From Muribaculum intestinale (GTDB lineage: Bacteria > Bacteroidota > Bacteroidia > Bacteroidales > Muribaculaceae): a DNA stretch of 64,000 nt. The DNA is taken from the NCBI RefSeq assembly GCF_002201515.1, contig NZ_CP021421.1, forward strand, positions 124,001 through 188,000. Direction: 5' to 3'. Numbering within the stretch: position 1 is the first letter of the stretch; each line of letters opens with the position of its first letter. Shown here piece after piece: positions 27,926-35,616 of the stretch. Below the pieces are notes generated by a model. The model was given only the letters and a program-made list of their open reading frames with translations, ran no database searches and was not told the origin of the DNA. Both the position numbers and the translations under genes were made by a program.

Positions 27926-28657
27926 ATGACTGCAGCTCAACAGATAGAGGATAAGGTCAATCTAATTGTCGATGGAACTGTTTTCTCCATCGAAGACCTC
28001 GGACTTCCAGCCGAATGGTGGGAAAATATCCGGGTCAAATTGTCACGCATGGTCGGCAAAGGGATGATTCAGAAACTATCAAAAGGCAGGTTCTACAAAC
28101 CTGAGAAGTCTGTTTTTGGAACGTTGAAACCGAATTTGCAAGAGATTGTCAAAGATCTCATTTATGATAGAGACGGCAAACCAATAGGTTATCTAACCGG
28201 ATATTCAATTTGGAATGATATGGCGTTGACTACACAGGTCGCGAGTGTGATAATGTTAGGCACCAATAAGAGGCATAATGCCATAAAAAGAGGCATATAT
28301 TTGATTCGCTTCGTGCACCAGCCTAACGCAATTTCCAAAGACAATATCTACCTTTTACAGATTCTCGATACGATTAAGTTTATAAAAAAAATTCCGGATA
28401 CCGGGATTGCCCGCTCCATAACGGCGTTGAAATCATCTATCGGACAATTGCCGGAGAATGATATTAAGAAAATTATCAGATTATCGGATAAATACCAGCC
28501 CCGTGTGAAAGCCATTCTCGGTGCAATTCTTGATGATTTAGGATATGGTAGCCATACCATTGTTCTTCGTGACGCGCTTAATCCAGGAACTAAATATAAA
28601 ATAGGGTTGGGAAATGCCACTGAATTACTCAGCAAAGATAAATGGAATATTGAATGA
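27926..28657 (+). CDS. abiEi: AbiEi-like antitoxin / transcriptional repressor
   Basis: 243 residues. A winged-helix-like N-terminus (IEDLGLPAEWWENIRVKLSRMVGKGMIQKLSKGRFYKP, about 21-59, given here as the region of interest) is followed by the AbiEi C-terminal domain (YLTGYSIWNDMALTTQ about residue 92). It matches DUF6088/AbiEi proteins that pair with AbiEii nucleotidyltransferases. It overlaps abiEii by 4 nt (ATGA), the coupling typical of toxin-antitoxin operons. Confidence 0.8.
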   Translation: MTAAQQIEDKVNLIVDGTVFSIEDLGLPAEWWENIRVKLSRMVGKGMIQKLSKGRFYKPEKSVFGTLKPNLQEIVKDLIYDRDGKPIGYLTGYSIWNDMALTTQVASVIMLGTNKRHNAIKRGIYLIRFVHQPNAISKDNIYLLQILDTIKFIKKIPDTGIARSITALKSSIGQLPENDIKKIIRLSDKYQPRVKAILGAILDDLGYGSHTIVLRDALNPGTKYKIGLGNATELLSKDKWNIE

Positions 28658-29622
28658 AACTACATGACAACAAGCGGTCATTTCGAGAGGCAATAGAATT
28701 GACAGCGCAAGACCTTGAGATATATCCTGAATTTGTCGAGAAAGATTACTGGATATGCCAGATATTACAGAATCTATCGCGAAATCCTGCGGCGGAAAGG
28801 ACCGTGTGGAAAGGAGGAACTTCGCTTTCAAAGGCATACGGATTAATCGCAAGGTTCTCCTCAGATGTTGACTTCGCTATATTGGGCGAGGGGCTGAGCC
28901 AGAACCAGCAGAAAAAGTTCGTGGCAAGGATAGGACATGAGTCCACCGCAGGCATGGAGGAAGTTGAAAAGCCCGATACTGTCAAGAACAACCGCTTCCG
29001 TAAGACGTATCATATCTACAAGTCAGTTCTGGATGGCATCAATAGAGGATCGTCCAATGTAATGAGCAATCAGGTGATTGTAGAGATCAACACCTACGGT
29101 AATCCATATCCATACGAAAGAAGGGAAATCAAACCCTTTATAACAGAAATGATGGAACGCCGGGGGCTTAACGATATGATTGCCGATCTTGACATGAAAC
29201 CCTTCGTCTTGAATGTGCTTGACAAACGGCGTACTCTCTGTGAAAAAGTGGTATCACTTTTGAGATTCTCCTTTGAAGATGACCCGACGGCAGGCCTCAT
29301 CTCTAAGATACGACATTTCTACGATCTGTATTTTCTCCTCGGTGATGAGGAATGCGGCGATTATGTTGTCGGAGATTTGAAACAGAATCTCGTTGAACTT
29401 ATCGAGCATGACAAGAAAGAGTTTGACCGTCCTCCGAAATGGCGCGACGCTCCCATTCTGTCTTCGCCTCTGATTGTTGACTTCGATTCGACATGGAGCA
29501 AGATAAGCGATGTATATAAATCTGAACTTTCGGTTTTGTCATATCGGACAATCCCCGGACCGAATGAGATTGCAGACTCAATGAAAGAACTCATCAAAGT
29601 TGTTGTCGATGCAGTTCGATAA
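28654..29622 (+). CDS. abiEii: AbiEii-like nucleotidyltransferase toxin
   Basis: 322 residues of the AbiEii/AbiGii family. The nucleotidyltransferase core is visible as WKGGTSLSKAYGLIARFSSD followed by VDFAI (about residues 49-73), i.e. GG(T)S and a downstream D-x-D. Family toxins modify tRNA or other targets and stop growth during phage infection, neutralised by AbiEi in a type IV manner. The pair is a plausible defence cargo of the integrative element. Confidence 0.85.
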   Translation: MKLHDNKRSFREAIELTAQDLEIYPEFVEKDYWICQILQNLSRNPAAERTVWKGGTSLSKAYGLIARFSSDVDFAILGEGLSQNQQKKFVARIGHESTAGMEEVEKPDTVKNNRFRKTYHIYKSVLDGINRGSSNVMSNQVIVEINTYGNPYPYERREIKPFITEMMERRGLNDMIADLDMKPFVLNVLDKRRTLCEKVVSLLRFSFEDDPTAGLISKIRHFYDLYFLLGDEECGDYVVGDLKQNLVELIEHDKKEFDRPPKWRDAPILSSPLIVDFDSTWSKISDVYKSELSVLSYRTIPGPNEIADSMKELIKVVVDAVR

Positions 29623-29839
29623 AGGCAGTCATAATATCATCCTGACAAGTTTAACAATGCTTAAATCGAACCCTCACACTTGCGAAGGTGACTGAATTTT
29701 AGTATATTTGCATTTGAAATCCACACTTGTGGCCACGGCGAGAGAGCTGTCGGAAAAAGAAAGAAAAGATTTGTTACATACTCGTTACACAAGGAAATTG
29801 AGCGAATGTAACTGATTGAAATAACTGCATTTGGAGTGC
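29623..29839. other. Element end region next to module copy C
   Basis: No gene seen. It ends with a stretch (tttggagtgcaaggaacaag) that recurs next to module copy B, marking the right end of an integrated element. Confidence 0.4.
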
Positions 29840-30374
29840 AAGGAACAAGTCCCTCCAGCTCCACTTGACGGGTCGGACAGATTCCGGCCAACAAGAGTCT
29901 AAACAAGACTAAACCACAGAATATCAATGTATTCTGCGGTTTTTTAGTGCCTAAAAATGACGACTCAGGACCGTCATCGGACAGAAAAAAGACCGCTACG
30001 GACAGCCATTCGTTACCAACTCGTTACCACTTTTTTTAAAATCCAAAATGGTAACGGTTGGGTAACGATTAGTGCTGCATAAAACATAGTATCAATGGGT
30101 TACGAGAACCTAACTCGGACATAAGTCGGAAAAAGGCGGTCAAAAACAGGACATCGGTATGAGTATTTCCAAATCCCTATTTTACCATTTTTCTGATTAC
30201 CGAGAACAACGATAATTCCATCATTCATAACGAGGTGTTCGATACCGATTTGGTTAATGTCCGACATTAGTCTGACATTGGCCAAAGTCGGTCTAAGCAA
30301 ACTAAAAGTTAAACTCGTTATCATGTCAAACCACGGCGAAACCGGGTTTATGATAACCACCAAATCCTCGTTAG
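29840..30374 (+). repeat. tmRNA-3'-end integration module, copy C
   Basis: The att core aagtccctccagctccactt is followed by GGGTCGGACAGATTCCGGCC, the hairpin terminator (about 29912-29945), GGACAGAAAAAAGACCG, cgttac/gtaacg repeats and the integrase start. It is nearly identical to copy B for about 250 bp and more distant from copy A. Confidence 0.75.
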
Positions 30375-30689
30375 ATGAAAAAGAACACATTCAAAGTTCT
30401 ATTTTACATCCGCGTCATCAAGAAGATTCTTGCAGACAGAGGCTATCGCGGAGATTTGATTGAACTTGTGAGAAATACCTTTGGCATGAACGTGGAAATC
30501 ACTTTGTCTGGTTCTTCTGACGGGAAGTTTATCCCGGCAAAGGGCAGATGGGTTGCGGAGCGCTCTATCTCATGGCTTGACAACTTCCGACGTTTATGCA
30601 GAAATTATGAGGATACATTGGAGGTCGCACGACAGATGGTCATCATAGCAGGTGTGGCAATGCTCTTGAACAGGCTTACAGCAAATTAA
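30375..30689 (+). pseudogene. Integrase start fused to an IS5-family transposase C-terminus
   Basis: The first about 13 codons (MKKNTFKVLFYIR) are the start of the element's tyrosine integrase, as at 16468. The frame then continues into the end of an IS5-family transposase: ADRGYRGDLIEL, FIPAKGRWVAERSISWL and RRLCRNYEDTLE are its typical final DDE-domain motifs (the catalytic Glu in the WVAERS helix). Both source genes are truncated, so the 104-residue frame is a deletion scar, not a functional gene. Confidence 0.8.
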
Positions 30690-30851
30690 CAATCGTTATG
30701 AAACACCCTCTAAACTCCACAAGAATATTCACATCTTCTTTGGATATACCTCTTCCTGCCACAATATTTGAGAATATCCATCCGGCTAACACTCCCAACC
30801 TTGGGGATAATATGAGTCAGTGTTTCAAACTCGTTCATTTCATCTACGTTC

Positions 30852-32550
30852 TATATAGGGATATTCAGTTAATGGCTTGATTTTTCAAGCTGAAAATGGA
30901 GCGTGGTCGCCCTATGGCGGTGCTGTTTTGATTATGAGGGCAAATTTTCAATTCTCGGCGCATAAAATATGACATTTCGGACAGATAGGAATACACTGAT
31001 TCGCCTCCGATATGTTTCGGAGGTGAGGTGACAGTATGATTTTTCACGCTCGCTGTTTCTTCTTTTCTTCGATGGCGAGTTGTCGAGCGGCAAGCGTTGC
31101 GGCATTTGCCATGTGGATGCCGAAAAAGAGCAGCAGCGTCTCGCTGCGGGAGTTGCGTGCAGCAATCCGGCTGACACCGTAGTGCTGTTTCTGGTTTCCG
31201 AAGCTGCCCTCCATGGCGGTAGAGCGCAGTGTCCCGATTATTCGTCGGGCTGTGCTTATGTCGGTGTTTTCATCCTTTGGCTTCGGGCCTTTGCGGACAA
31301 AACATGTCGTTATGCCGTTTTCGGTACAGTACCGCCGGTTGTCGTTGTTGGCATAGATGGTGCCAGCTCCGACTTTGGCGACTTTGACTCCGGTCAATTC
31401 CTGTTGATATTCAATACACTTCTGTAATCTCACGCCCTCGTTGAAGGCTTCGAAGGAATGATGCTCGATGAGTGATATTCCATCAATCTGGATGTTGTTG
31501 ACCTTGGCTCCGAACTCCACTCGCTTGTTCTCCTTGCCTCTGACGATGGGCCGGATGTACGGACGGTCTATGCTGACGATGCGTTTCTTCACCTCCTTTT
31601 TCTGAGCAAGCGCTCTCTGCTGTCGATACACCTCTTTAAGAGCGAAGAGACGCTTGCTTTGCTCGGCGGTGAGCGCGATGTCAACGGTGTGTATCTTGCA
31701 GATTCGGTTCCATTGCCCTATCTGTTTGGAAAGCAGGCCGAGCAATCGACGGCGGAGTGTGACAGTGGCCGCCCTGCTGTGTTTGCGATGCTTGGCATAG
31801 GTGAGTCTGGCGCGGTCAATATCACGATCCTTGTTGCGCGGCAGCCGCTCCTCCTGCGCCTTACAGGTCTTTGCAATTAGAGATTGAAGCCACTCGCAGC
31901 ATTCCCACAACAGTTTTACATCTGTCGGGAACCGCAGATGGCTCTCGTAGCAGGTGGCATCGGTCAGACACAAATCCTTGTTTCTCAGCGAGCCGCCCCA
32001 TTTGCCATACAGGATTTTCTGCAGTTCTCTGATGTCCAGAACTCCGGCTATGCGCTGACGGATAGCAATGACTATCTTGCCGTTCTTTATGGGCTTGGCG
32101 GGATCTATGAGCACCCCGCAGAACATCTGCATGTGTATGTTGCCGTTGAGCATCTCGATCAGGCCGTCATCCGATTGTCCGGTATATGGTTTGAGGAACA
32201 TCAGCGCAACCTCTCCCTCCGGCGGGAACATCGGCGTGTTGCCTTGAGGATGCGTTTTGGGAAAATGCGAGCGGATTTTCTCTGCCAGCTCCTTCAATGG
32301 CAGTTGCGCATGGATGCGCCCGAGCTCGCTTACGGCAAAACTCTCGCGATATTTTTGCATAAAATCGAACTCGGTAAACGGCAACGTGGCCGTAATCTCA
32401 GATATTTTTCGTAACTTCACGAACATTTATTTTTAAGAATTACCCCCGAATAAGCCCGTGATGGGTTCATCGGGGGTTCTTTGTAAAGTTACAAAATATC
32501 TATAACTCTGCCAAATAATCAGTTAGCCATTAACTGAATATCCCTATATA
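30852..32550 (-). mobile_element. IS1182/IS5-type insertion sequence (about 1.7 kb)
   Basis: Perfect terminal inverted repeats of at least 24 bp (tatagggatattcagttaat...) at both ends; the outer tata may be part of the repeat or a short target duplicate. One intact transposase inside. Confidence 0.85.
31044..32426 (-). CDS. IS1182/IS5-type transposase
   Basis: 460 residues. N-terminal DUF772-like domain (GEVALMFLKPYTGQSDDGLIE), then a DDE core split by a long insertion: first Asp in CLTDATCYES, second in YANNDNRRY, Glu in RSTAMEGSFGNQKQHYG. The frame is intact. Ends 192 bp from the left inverted repeat. Confidence 0.85.
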   Translation of the reverse strand: MFVKLRKISEITATLPFTEFDFMQKYRESFAVSELGRIHAQLPLKELAEKIRSHFPKTHPQGNTPMFPPEGEVALMFLKPYTGQSDDGLIEMLNGNIHMQMFCGVLIDPAKPIKNGKIVIAIRQRIAGVLDIRELQKILYGKWGGSLRNKDLCLTDATCYESHLRFPTDVKLLWECCEWLQSLIAKTCKAQEERLPRNKDRDIDRARLTYAKHRKHSRAATVTLRRRLLGLLSKQIGQWNRICKIHTVDIALTAEQSKRLFALKEVYRQQRALAQKKEVKKRIVSIDRPYIRPIVRGKENKRVEFGAKVNNIQIDGISLIEHHSFEAFNEGVRLQKCIEYQQELTGVKVAKVGAGTIYANNDNRRYCTENGITTCFVRKGPKPKDENTDISTARRIIGTLRSTAMEGSFGNQKQHYGVSRIAARNSRSETLLLFFGIHMANAATLAARQLAIEEKKKQRA

Positions 32551-32704
32551 AGTGTATAACGCTTCCAATCTCATAATGGTGCATTAATGCCCCCAAGAAA
32601 AGTCCATTATGGCACAAATCCTTCGGTGAAACTCAAAAACACCTTCAAAGACAAATAAAATCACTCAACGATAAGGGATTATCAAAGATAAATTAGTAAT
32701 TTTG
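32551..32704. other. Intergenic stretch right of the insertion sequence
   Basis: No gene. Contains TAATTTTG near 32692-32699, a weak -7-type box that could start the RNA at 32705. Confidence 0.4.
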
Positions 32705-32915
32705 CAATTGAATATGGGGCAACCCATATCCAAGACATAGATAATCAGAAGCGTTATGCTCATCTTGTAAGTGAAAACGTAGGAACTTTTCATTCGGTGC
32801 AAGAGATAGCATAGTGGTTCTCACGCATATAGCGTGGGCTGCTATTGTTACATCTGCACTAATGGTTTCCTACGACCTTCACTTAGACGTGGCATAGTTG
32901 GCTCACGTTTCTGCA
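32705..32915 (+). ncRNA. Candidate structured RNA, rod-like fold
   Basis: Nested pairing is visible without computation: a 5' hairpin atatggg-gcaa-cccatat with a GNRA loop (32712-32729); a closing stem taagtgaa/ttcactta plus cgtaggaa/ttcctacg (32768-32785 with 32867-32885); inner pairs gtgca/tgcac and atagca/tgctat; an apical hairpin ctcacgc-atata-gcgtggg; and a final hairpin acgtg/cacgt followed by ttt. The rod with a central bubble recalls 6S-like RNA, but I cannot assign a family. It could also be a leader of the lipoprotein gene at 32961. Confidence 0.5.
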
Positions 32916-32960
32916 TTATAAATCAATCTCTCTATTGAGCCATACGAGAAAGGAAAAAGC

Positions 32961-33518
32961 ATGAAGCAAATAACTACAATTATTCTGTTCATTGCCTTGA
33001 TGTTCTTTTCAAGTTGCAATAAGGATGAGCCAAAGTTTTCATCATCTGAAATTCAAAGAGCACTTTTTGAAATGAAAGGCACATATCATGGCGAAATGAG
33101 TGTTTCCTACTATCATGGGGAAACAATATCTGAAGGTAATGCGTGCAAAGCTGTTTCAAAGGATTCCTTGACAATCGACATGGATTTGTCTTTAATGGCA
33201 CAGTCTATTACAGATGAAACGATTGCATCCCGACTTCGTGACATCGGAACAGTTCAGGTCAAAGCCGCTTATGAATTTTATCAAATGGACGAGCAAATGT
33301 ATCATTTTGTGTTGCTCCCCAAGGATGTAATTTGTATTGGCGGATATGGTGCTCCCGAAACAGTTAGAATCGTTTTTGATCAAATTTTTGGCGGCAGTGC
33401 CGATTACTTTCATCATAGCATAATGTTCAACCTGTCTCCGAAAGAGCTATGGTTCGGAGATAAAAAATATGAACCATTCCAACAGCTCGTATATCATTTT
33501 GGAGGAAATTATGAATAA
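32961..33518 (+). CDS. Lipoprotein resembling DUF4840
   Basis: 185 residues. Lipoprotein signal MKQITTIILFIALMFFSSC with the lipid-attachment Cys at residue 19. The mature part opens with a GTYHGEM motif after FEMK, resembling small Bacteroides DUF4840 lipoproteins, with short beta-rich segments. Role unknown; probably surface or periplasmic. Overlaps the next gene by 8 nt. Confidence 0.65.
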   Translation: MKQITTIILFIALMFFSSCNKDEPKFSSSEIQRALFEMKGTYHGEMSVSYYHGETISEGNACKAVSKDSLTIDMDLSLMAQSITDETIASRLRDIGTVQVKAAYEFYQMDEQMYHFVLLPKDVICIGGYGAPETVRIVFDQIFGGSADYFHHSIMFNLSPKELWFGDKKYEPFQQLVYHFGGNYE

Positions 33519-34416
33519 CAAATACCATACCCATATGAAATCACACTTTCTTAAGATTCAATTCATCTTAATCGTCTCTCTCTTAATGTGTGCCTGCACT
33601 GACGATAATGAAGAAGGGAAAAAAGTAACTGATTATAGCGAATACACAATCACGGTAGCTCCTATGAAACTCCCAGGTGTTTTAACATCGAGTGGCAATA
33701 ATATACTTGCTGATGTATATGCTGTAAAAGACGAGAACTCCACCGAGTGGGAGGCTCATGGCGAGATTGCCAAGTTTGAATACGAAGAAGGATATGAATA
33801 CCAAATACGTATCAGTGAGACGAGCTACTTGGATTATCGCATGGGCGACCCGGCTTGGACTGAATACGAGCTATTGGAAGTTATATCGAAAGAACACAAG
33901 AACTCTGAGAATTTGCCTCCTCATTTCATCCCGAATTGGTATTTTGAAAAACATTGTTCGTATATTAATCCGGAATTTGCCTATGCCATTGACGCTGATA
34001 AAAAGGAGGACATTGAGAACGACCTTAAAACCGATGTCGCATATAAGTTTGGAGGTTCATGCTGTTATATGTGTAATGCCGACAAATGGTTTCTGTTGGA
34101 TTCTGATATGCAGACAAAGGAGCATGGCATTGTGATTAGGAAAAGTAAGGATCCAACGGAATTCCCTGAATCATACAAACTCCTCATGCCGGAACAACAG
34201 ATAGTTGCATTTGGTCAATATGATTTTGTGACTGTGCCGGAAGAACCCATTATGCAATATGATGTGATGATTAGCCGACAGTTTCCAACCAAATCCATTA
34301 GTCGAGAAACATATATACTATGGCTATATAAAGACATCACGGCTTACTATCAGAGCAAATATCCAGATTCCAACATAAATGCAGTCGTGATTCGCTATGT
34401 AGTGTCGAATCCATGA
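33511..34416 (+). CDS. Lipoprotein with DUF4377-like N-terminal domain
   Basis: 301 residues from MNNKYHTHMK at 33511, chosen because GGAGG lies 8-9 nt upstream and the start overlaps the preceding stop region; the frame is open earlier but inside that gene. Signal peptide with lipobox LMCAC. Residues about 45-130 (YTITVAP...EEGYEYQIRISET...YELLEVISKEHK) match the DUF4377 pattern. The C-terminal half is unassigned. Translationally coupled to the upstream lipoprotein. Confidence 0.7.
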   Translation: MNNKYHTHMKSHFLKIQFILIVSLLMCACTDDNEEGKKVTDYSEYTITVAPMKLPGVLTSSGNNILADVYAVKDENSTEWEAHGEIAKFEYEEGYEYQIRISETSYLDYRMGDPAWTEYELLEVISKEHKNSENLPPHFIPNWYFEKHCSYINPEFAYAIDADKKEDIENDLKTDVAYKFGGSCCYMCNADKWFLLDSDMQTKEHGIVIRKSKDPTEFPESYKLLMPEQQIVAFGQYDFVTVPEEPIMQYDVMISRQFPTKSISRETYILWLYKDITAYYQSKYPDSNINAVVIRYVVSNP

Positions 34417-34437
34417 TAATAAAGAATTTTACGCATC

Positions 34438-34866
34438 ATGGGGCTAAACAAGCATTATGATTATACTGATAATTTCAGTGAGATAGTCCATAGCACACGA
34501 CCGATAGGTGCAGAAGAATTGGCTGACAGATTCTTCCGCGCACCGCAGTGGATTATTACCTTAATGAAGTGCCGTAATACAATGGTAAAACCCTTTGGTC
34601 TTAAGGGAGAGAAGAAATTATCGGATTTAATCAAAATCGAATCCGAAAATGTGGCCTCATTAAATAAAATCGACAAACATCTTGATTACGAGGTTATGCT
34701 GATAACTGAAAATCTCGGAAACGGCAATCAACGCATATCGGTCAGTACAAAGGTCTGCCTGCATAACTGGCTGGGGAAATTATATTTCGCTGTAATAAAA
34801 CCGTTTCATAGATTAATCTGTAAGACATTGATAAAACGAGTTCGTAGGAATTTAGAATTATCATAA
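34438..34866 (+). CDS. DUF2867-like cytoplasmic protein
   Basis: 142 residues without signal peptide. ELADRFFRAPQWIITLMKCRN followed by FGLKG (about residues 25-55, shown in part) resembles DUF2867 proteins; no enzymatic motif is seen. Third gene on the strand after the two lipoproteins (21-bp gap), probably co-transcribed. Its 3' end overlaps the convergent mob fragment by 6 bp. Confidence 0.55.
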   Translation: MGLNKHYDYTDNFSEIVHSTRPIGAEELADRFFRAPQWIITLMKCRNTMVKPFGLKGEKKLSDLIKIESENVASLNKIDKHLDYEVMLITENLGNGNQRISVSTKVCLHNWLGKLYFAVIKPFHRLICKTLIKRVRRNLELS

Positions 34867-35211
34867 AGCCTGTCCTCGCCCTCTCTCAATTTTCCAATCA
34901 TACCGACCTTCCGCGACATCGCCAATCTCATTGAGTGTGTGGCGATGTTTTATTTCATCAAAGGGCTGTCGGTGTTCCGCATAGTCACAGAGCCATGCAC
35001 CTATTGCTTTCTTCTGCTCGGTGGTCTCGCCGTAGCTCTGCATGACGCTCTTGATGTCGGCAGCTTCATCGTTAGAGAAGATTGATTTGTGTGGCTCAGT
35101 GGCGAAATGGATAATAGCATTAATGGCTCGCCGGAACACCTCGCTTGCCTTATAGAGAATATCAGCAATGATATTCAGAATGTGTCCGATATGATTGCGC
35201 AATGCGCGCAT
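34861..35211 (-). pseudogene. Mobilisation (Mob/Pre-type relaxase) C-terminal fragment
   Basis: 116 residues. The end FSNDEAADIKSVMQSYGE...KKAIGAWLCDYAE...NEIGDVAEGRYDWK resembles the C-terminus of Bacteroidetes Mob/Pre relaxases. The catalytic N-terminal two thirds are missing and upstream DNA is non-coding. This marks the right limit of recognisable mobile-element DNA in this island. Confidence 0.45.
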
Positions 35212-35215
35212 CCTT

Positions 35216-35344
35216 AATCCCTATCCCCCTTTGCCACCATCCACAACCCAACGCGTCAGCGCACAGCCCTCGACGCATCCGCATGCCATTAACTCCTATT
35301 CCCCTTTCGGCCCCCTCCACAACTCCCTCGTCAGCGCGTAGCCC
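35216..35344. repeat. Degenerate direct repeat, two units of about 73 bp
   Basis: Both units share the order aat/act-ccctat-ccccttt-gcc, ccacaac, cgtcagcgc, ag-ccc. Units begin near 35216 and 35290. Confidence 0.45.
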
Positions 35345-35490
35345 CTTTTGGGGCGTCAACAACGTTAGCCCCACCCAAGAGCATGCCTGGCGTAGCCCGG
35401 CGACTTTACACCAACCCACCCACCAACATCACCATAACCCGCCGCCTCGGCTCGCACCCCTTACCGGAGTGTTAAATATCCATAATCGGC

Positions 35491-35520
35491 TTGCGATAAT
35501 CTTGATTTCATGCTATCTTG
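35491..35520 (+). promoter_or_regulatory. Promoter of the short leader ORF and TonB-plug gene
   Basis: TTG at 35491-35493, 20 nt spacer, TATCTTG at 35514-35520: close to the Bacteroidetes consensus. Confidence 0.55.
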
Positions 35521-35541
35521 CAAAAATTATCGATGGGAGCC

Positions 35542-35616
35542 ATGGAAATCACTTACAAATCGAAATCCATGGAAACGCCTATCTATCTCACCAATCTGTC
35601 GAAAGTCCGCGTATGA
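35542..35616 (+). CDS. Short leader ORF (24 residues)
   Basis: MEITYKSKSMETPIYLTNLS-KVRV then stop. It begins about 21 bp after the -7 box and its TGA overlaps the ATG of the next gene (ATGA), a layout expected for translational coupling. No family known; it may also be leftover from a longer ancestral gene. Confidence 0.35.
   Translation: MEITYKSKSMETPIYLTNLSKVRV

Larger units (their letters stand above)
35212..35541. other. C-rich intergenic region
   Basis: No gene supported. It holds two degenerate tandem units (35216-35344), a small palindrome gccccttttggggc (35340-35353) and, at its right end, a promoter. Confidence 0.5.

Noticed and set aside
30701-30841. A 42-residue minus-strand frame (MNEFETLTHIIPKVG...) left of the IS1182-type element
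   Set aside because: It reads like coding sequence, but it is short, does not continue across the insertion and matches no family I know; not enough for a gene call.
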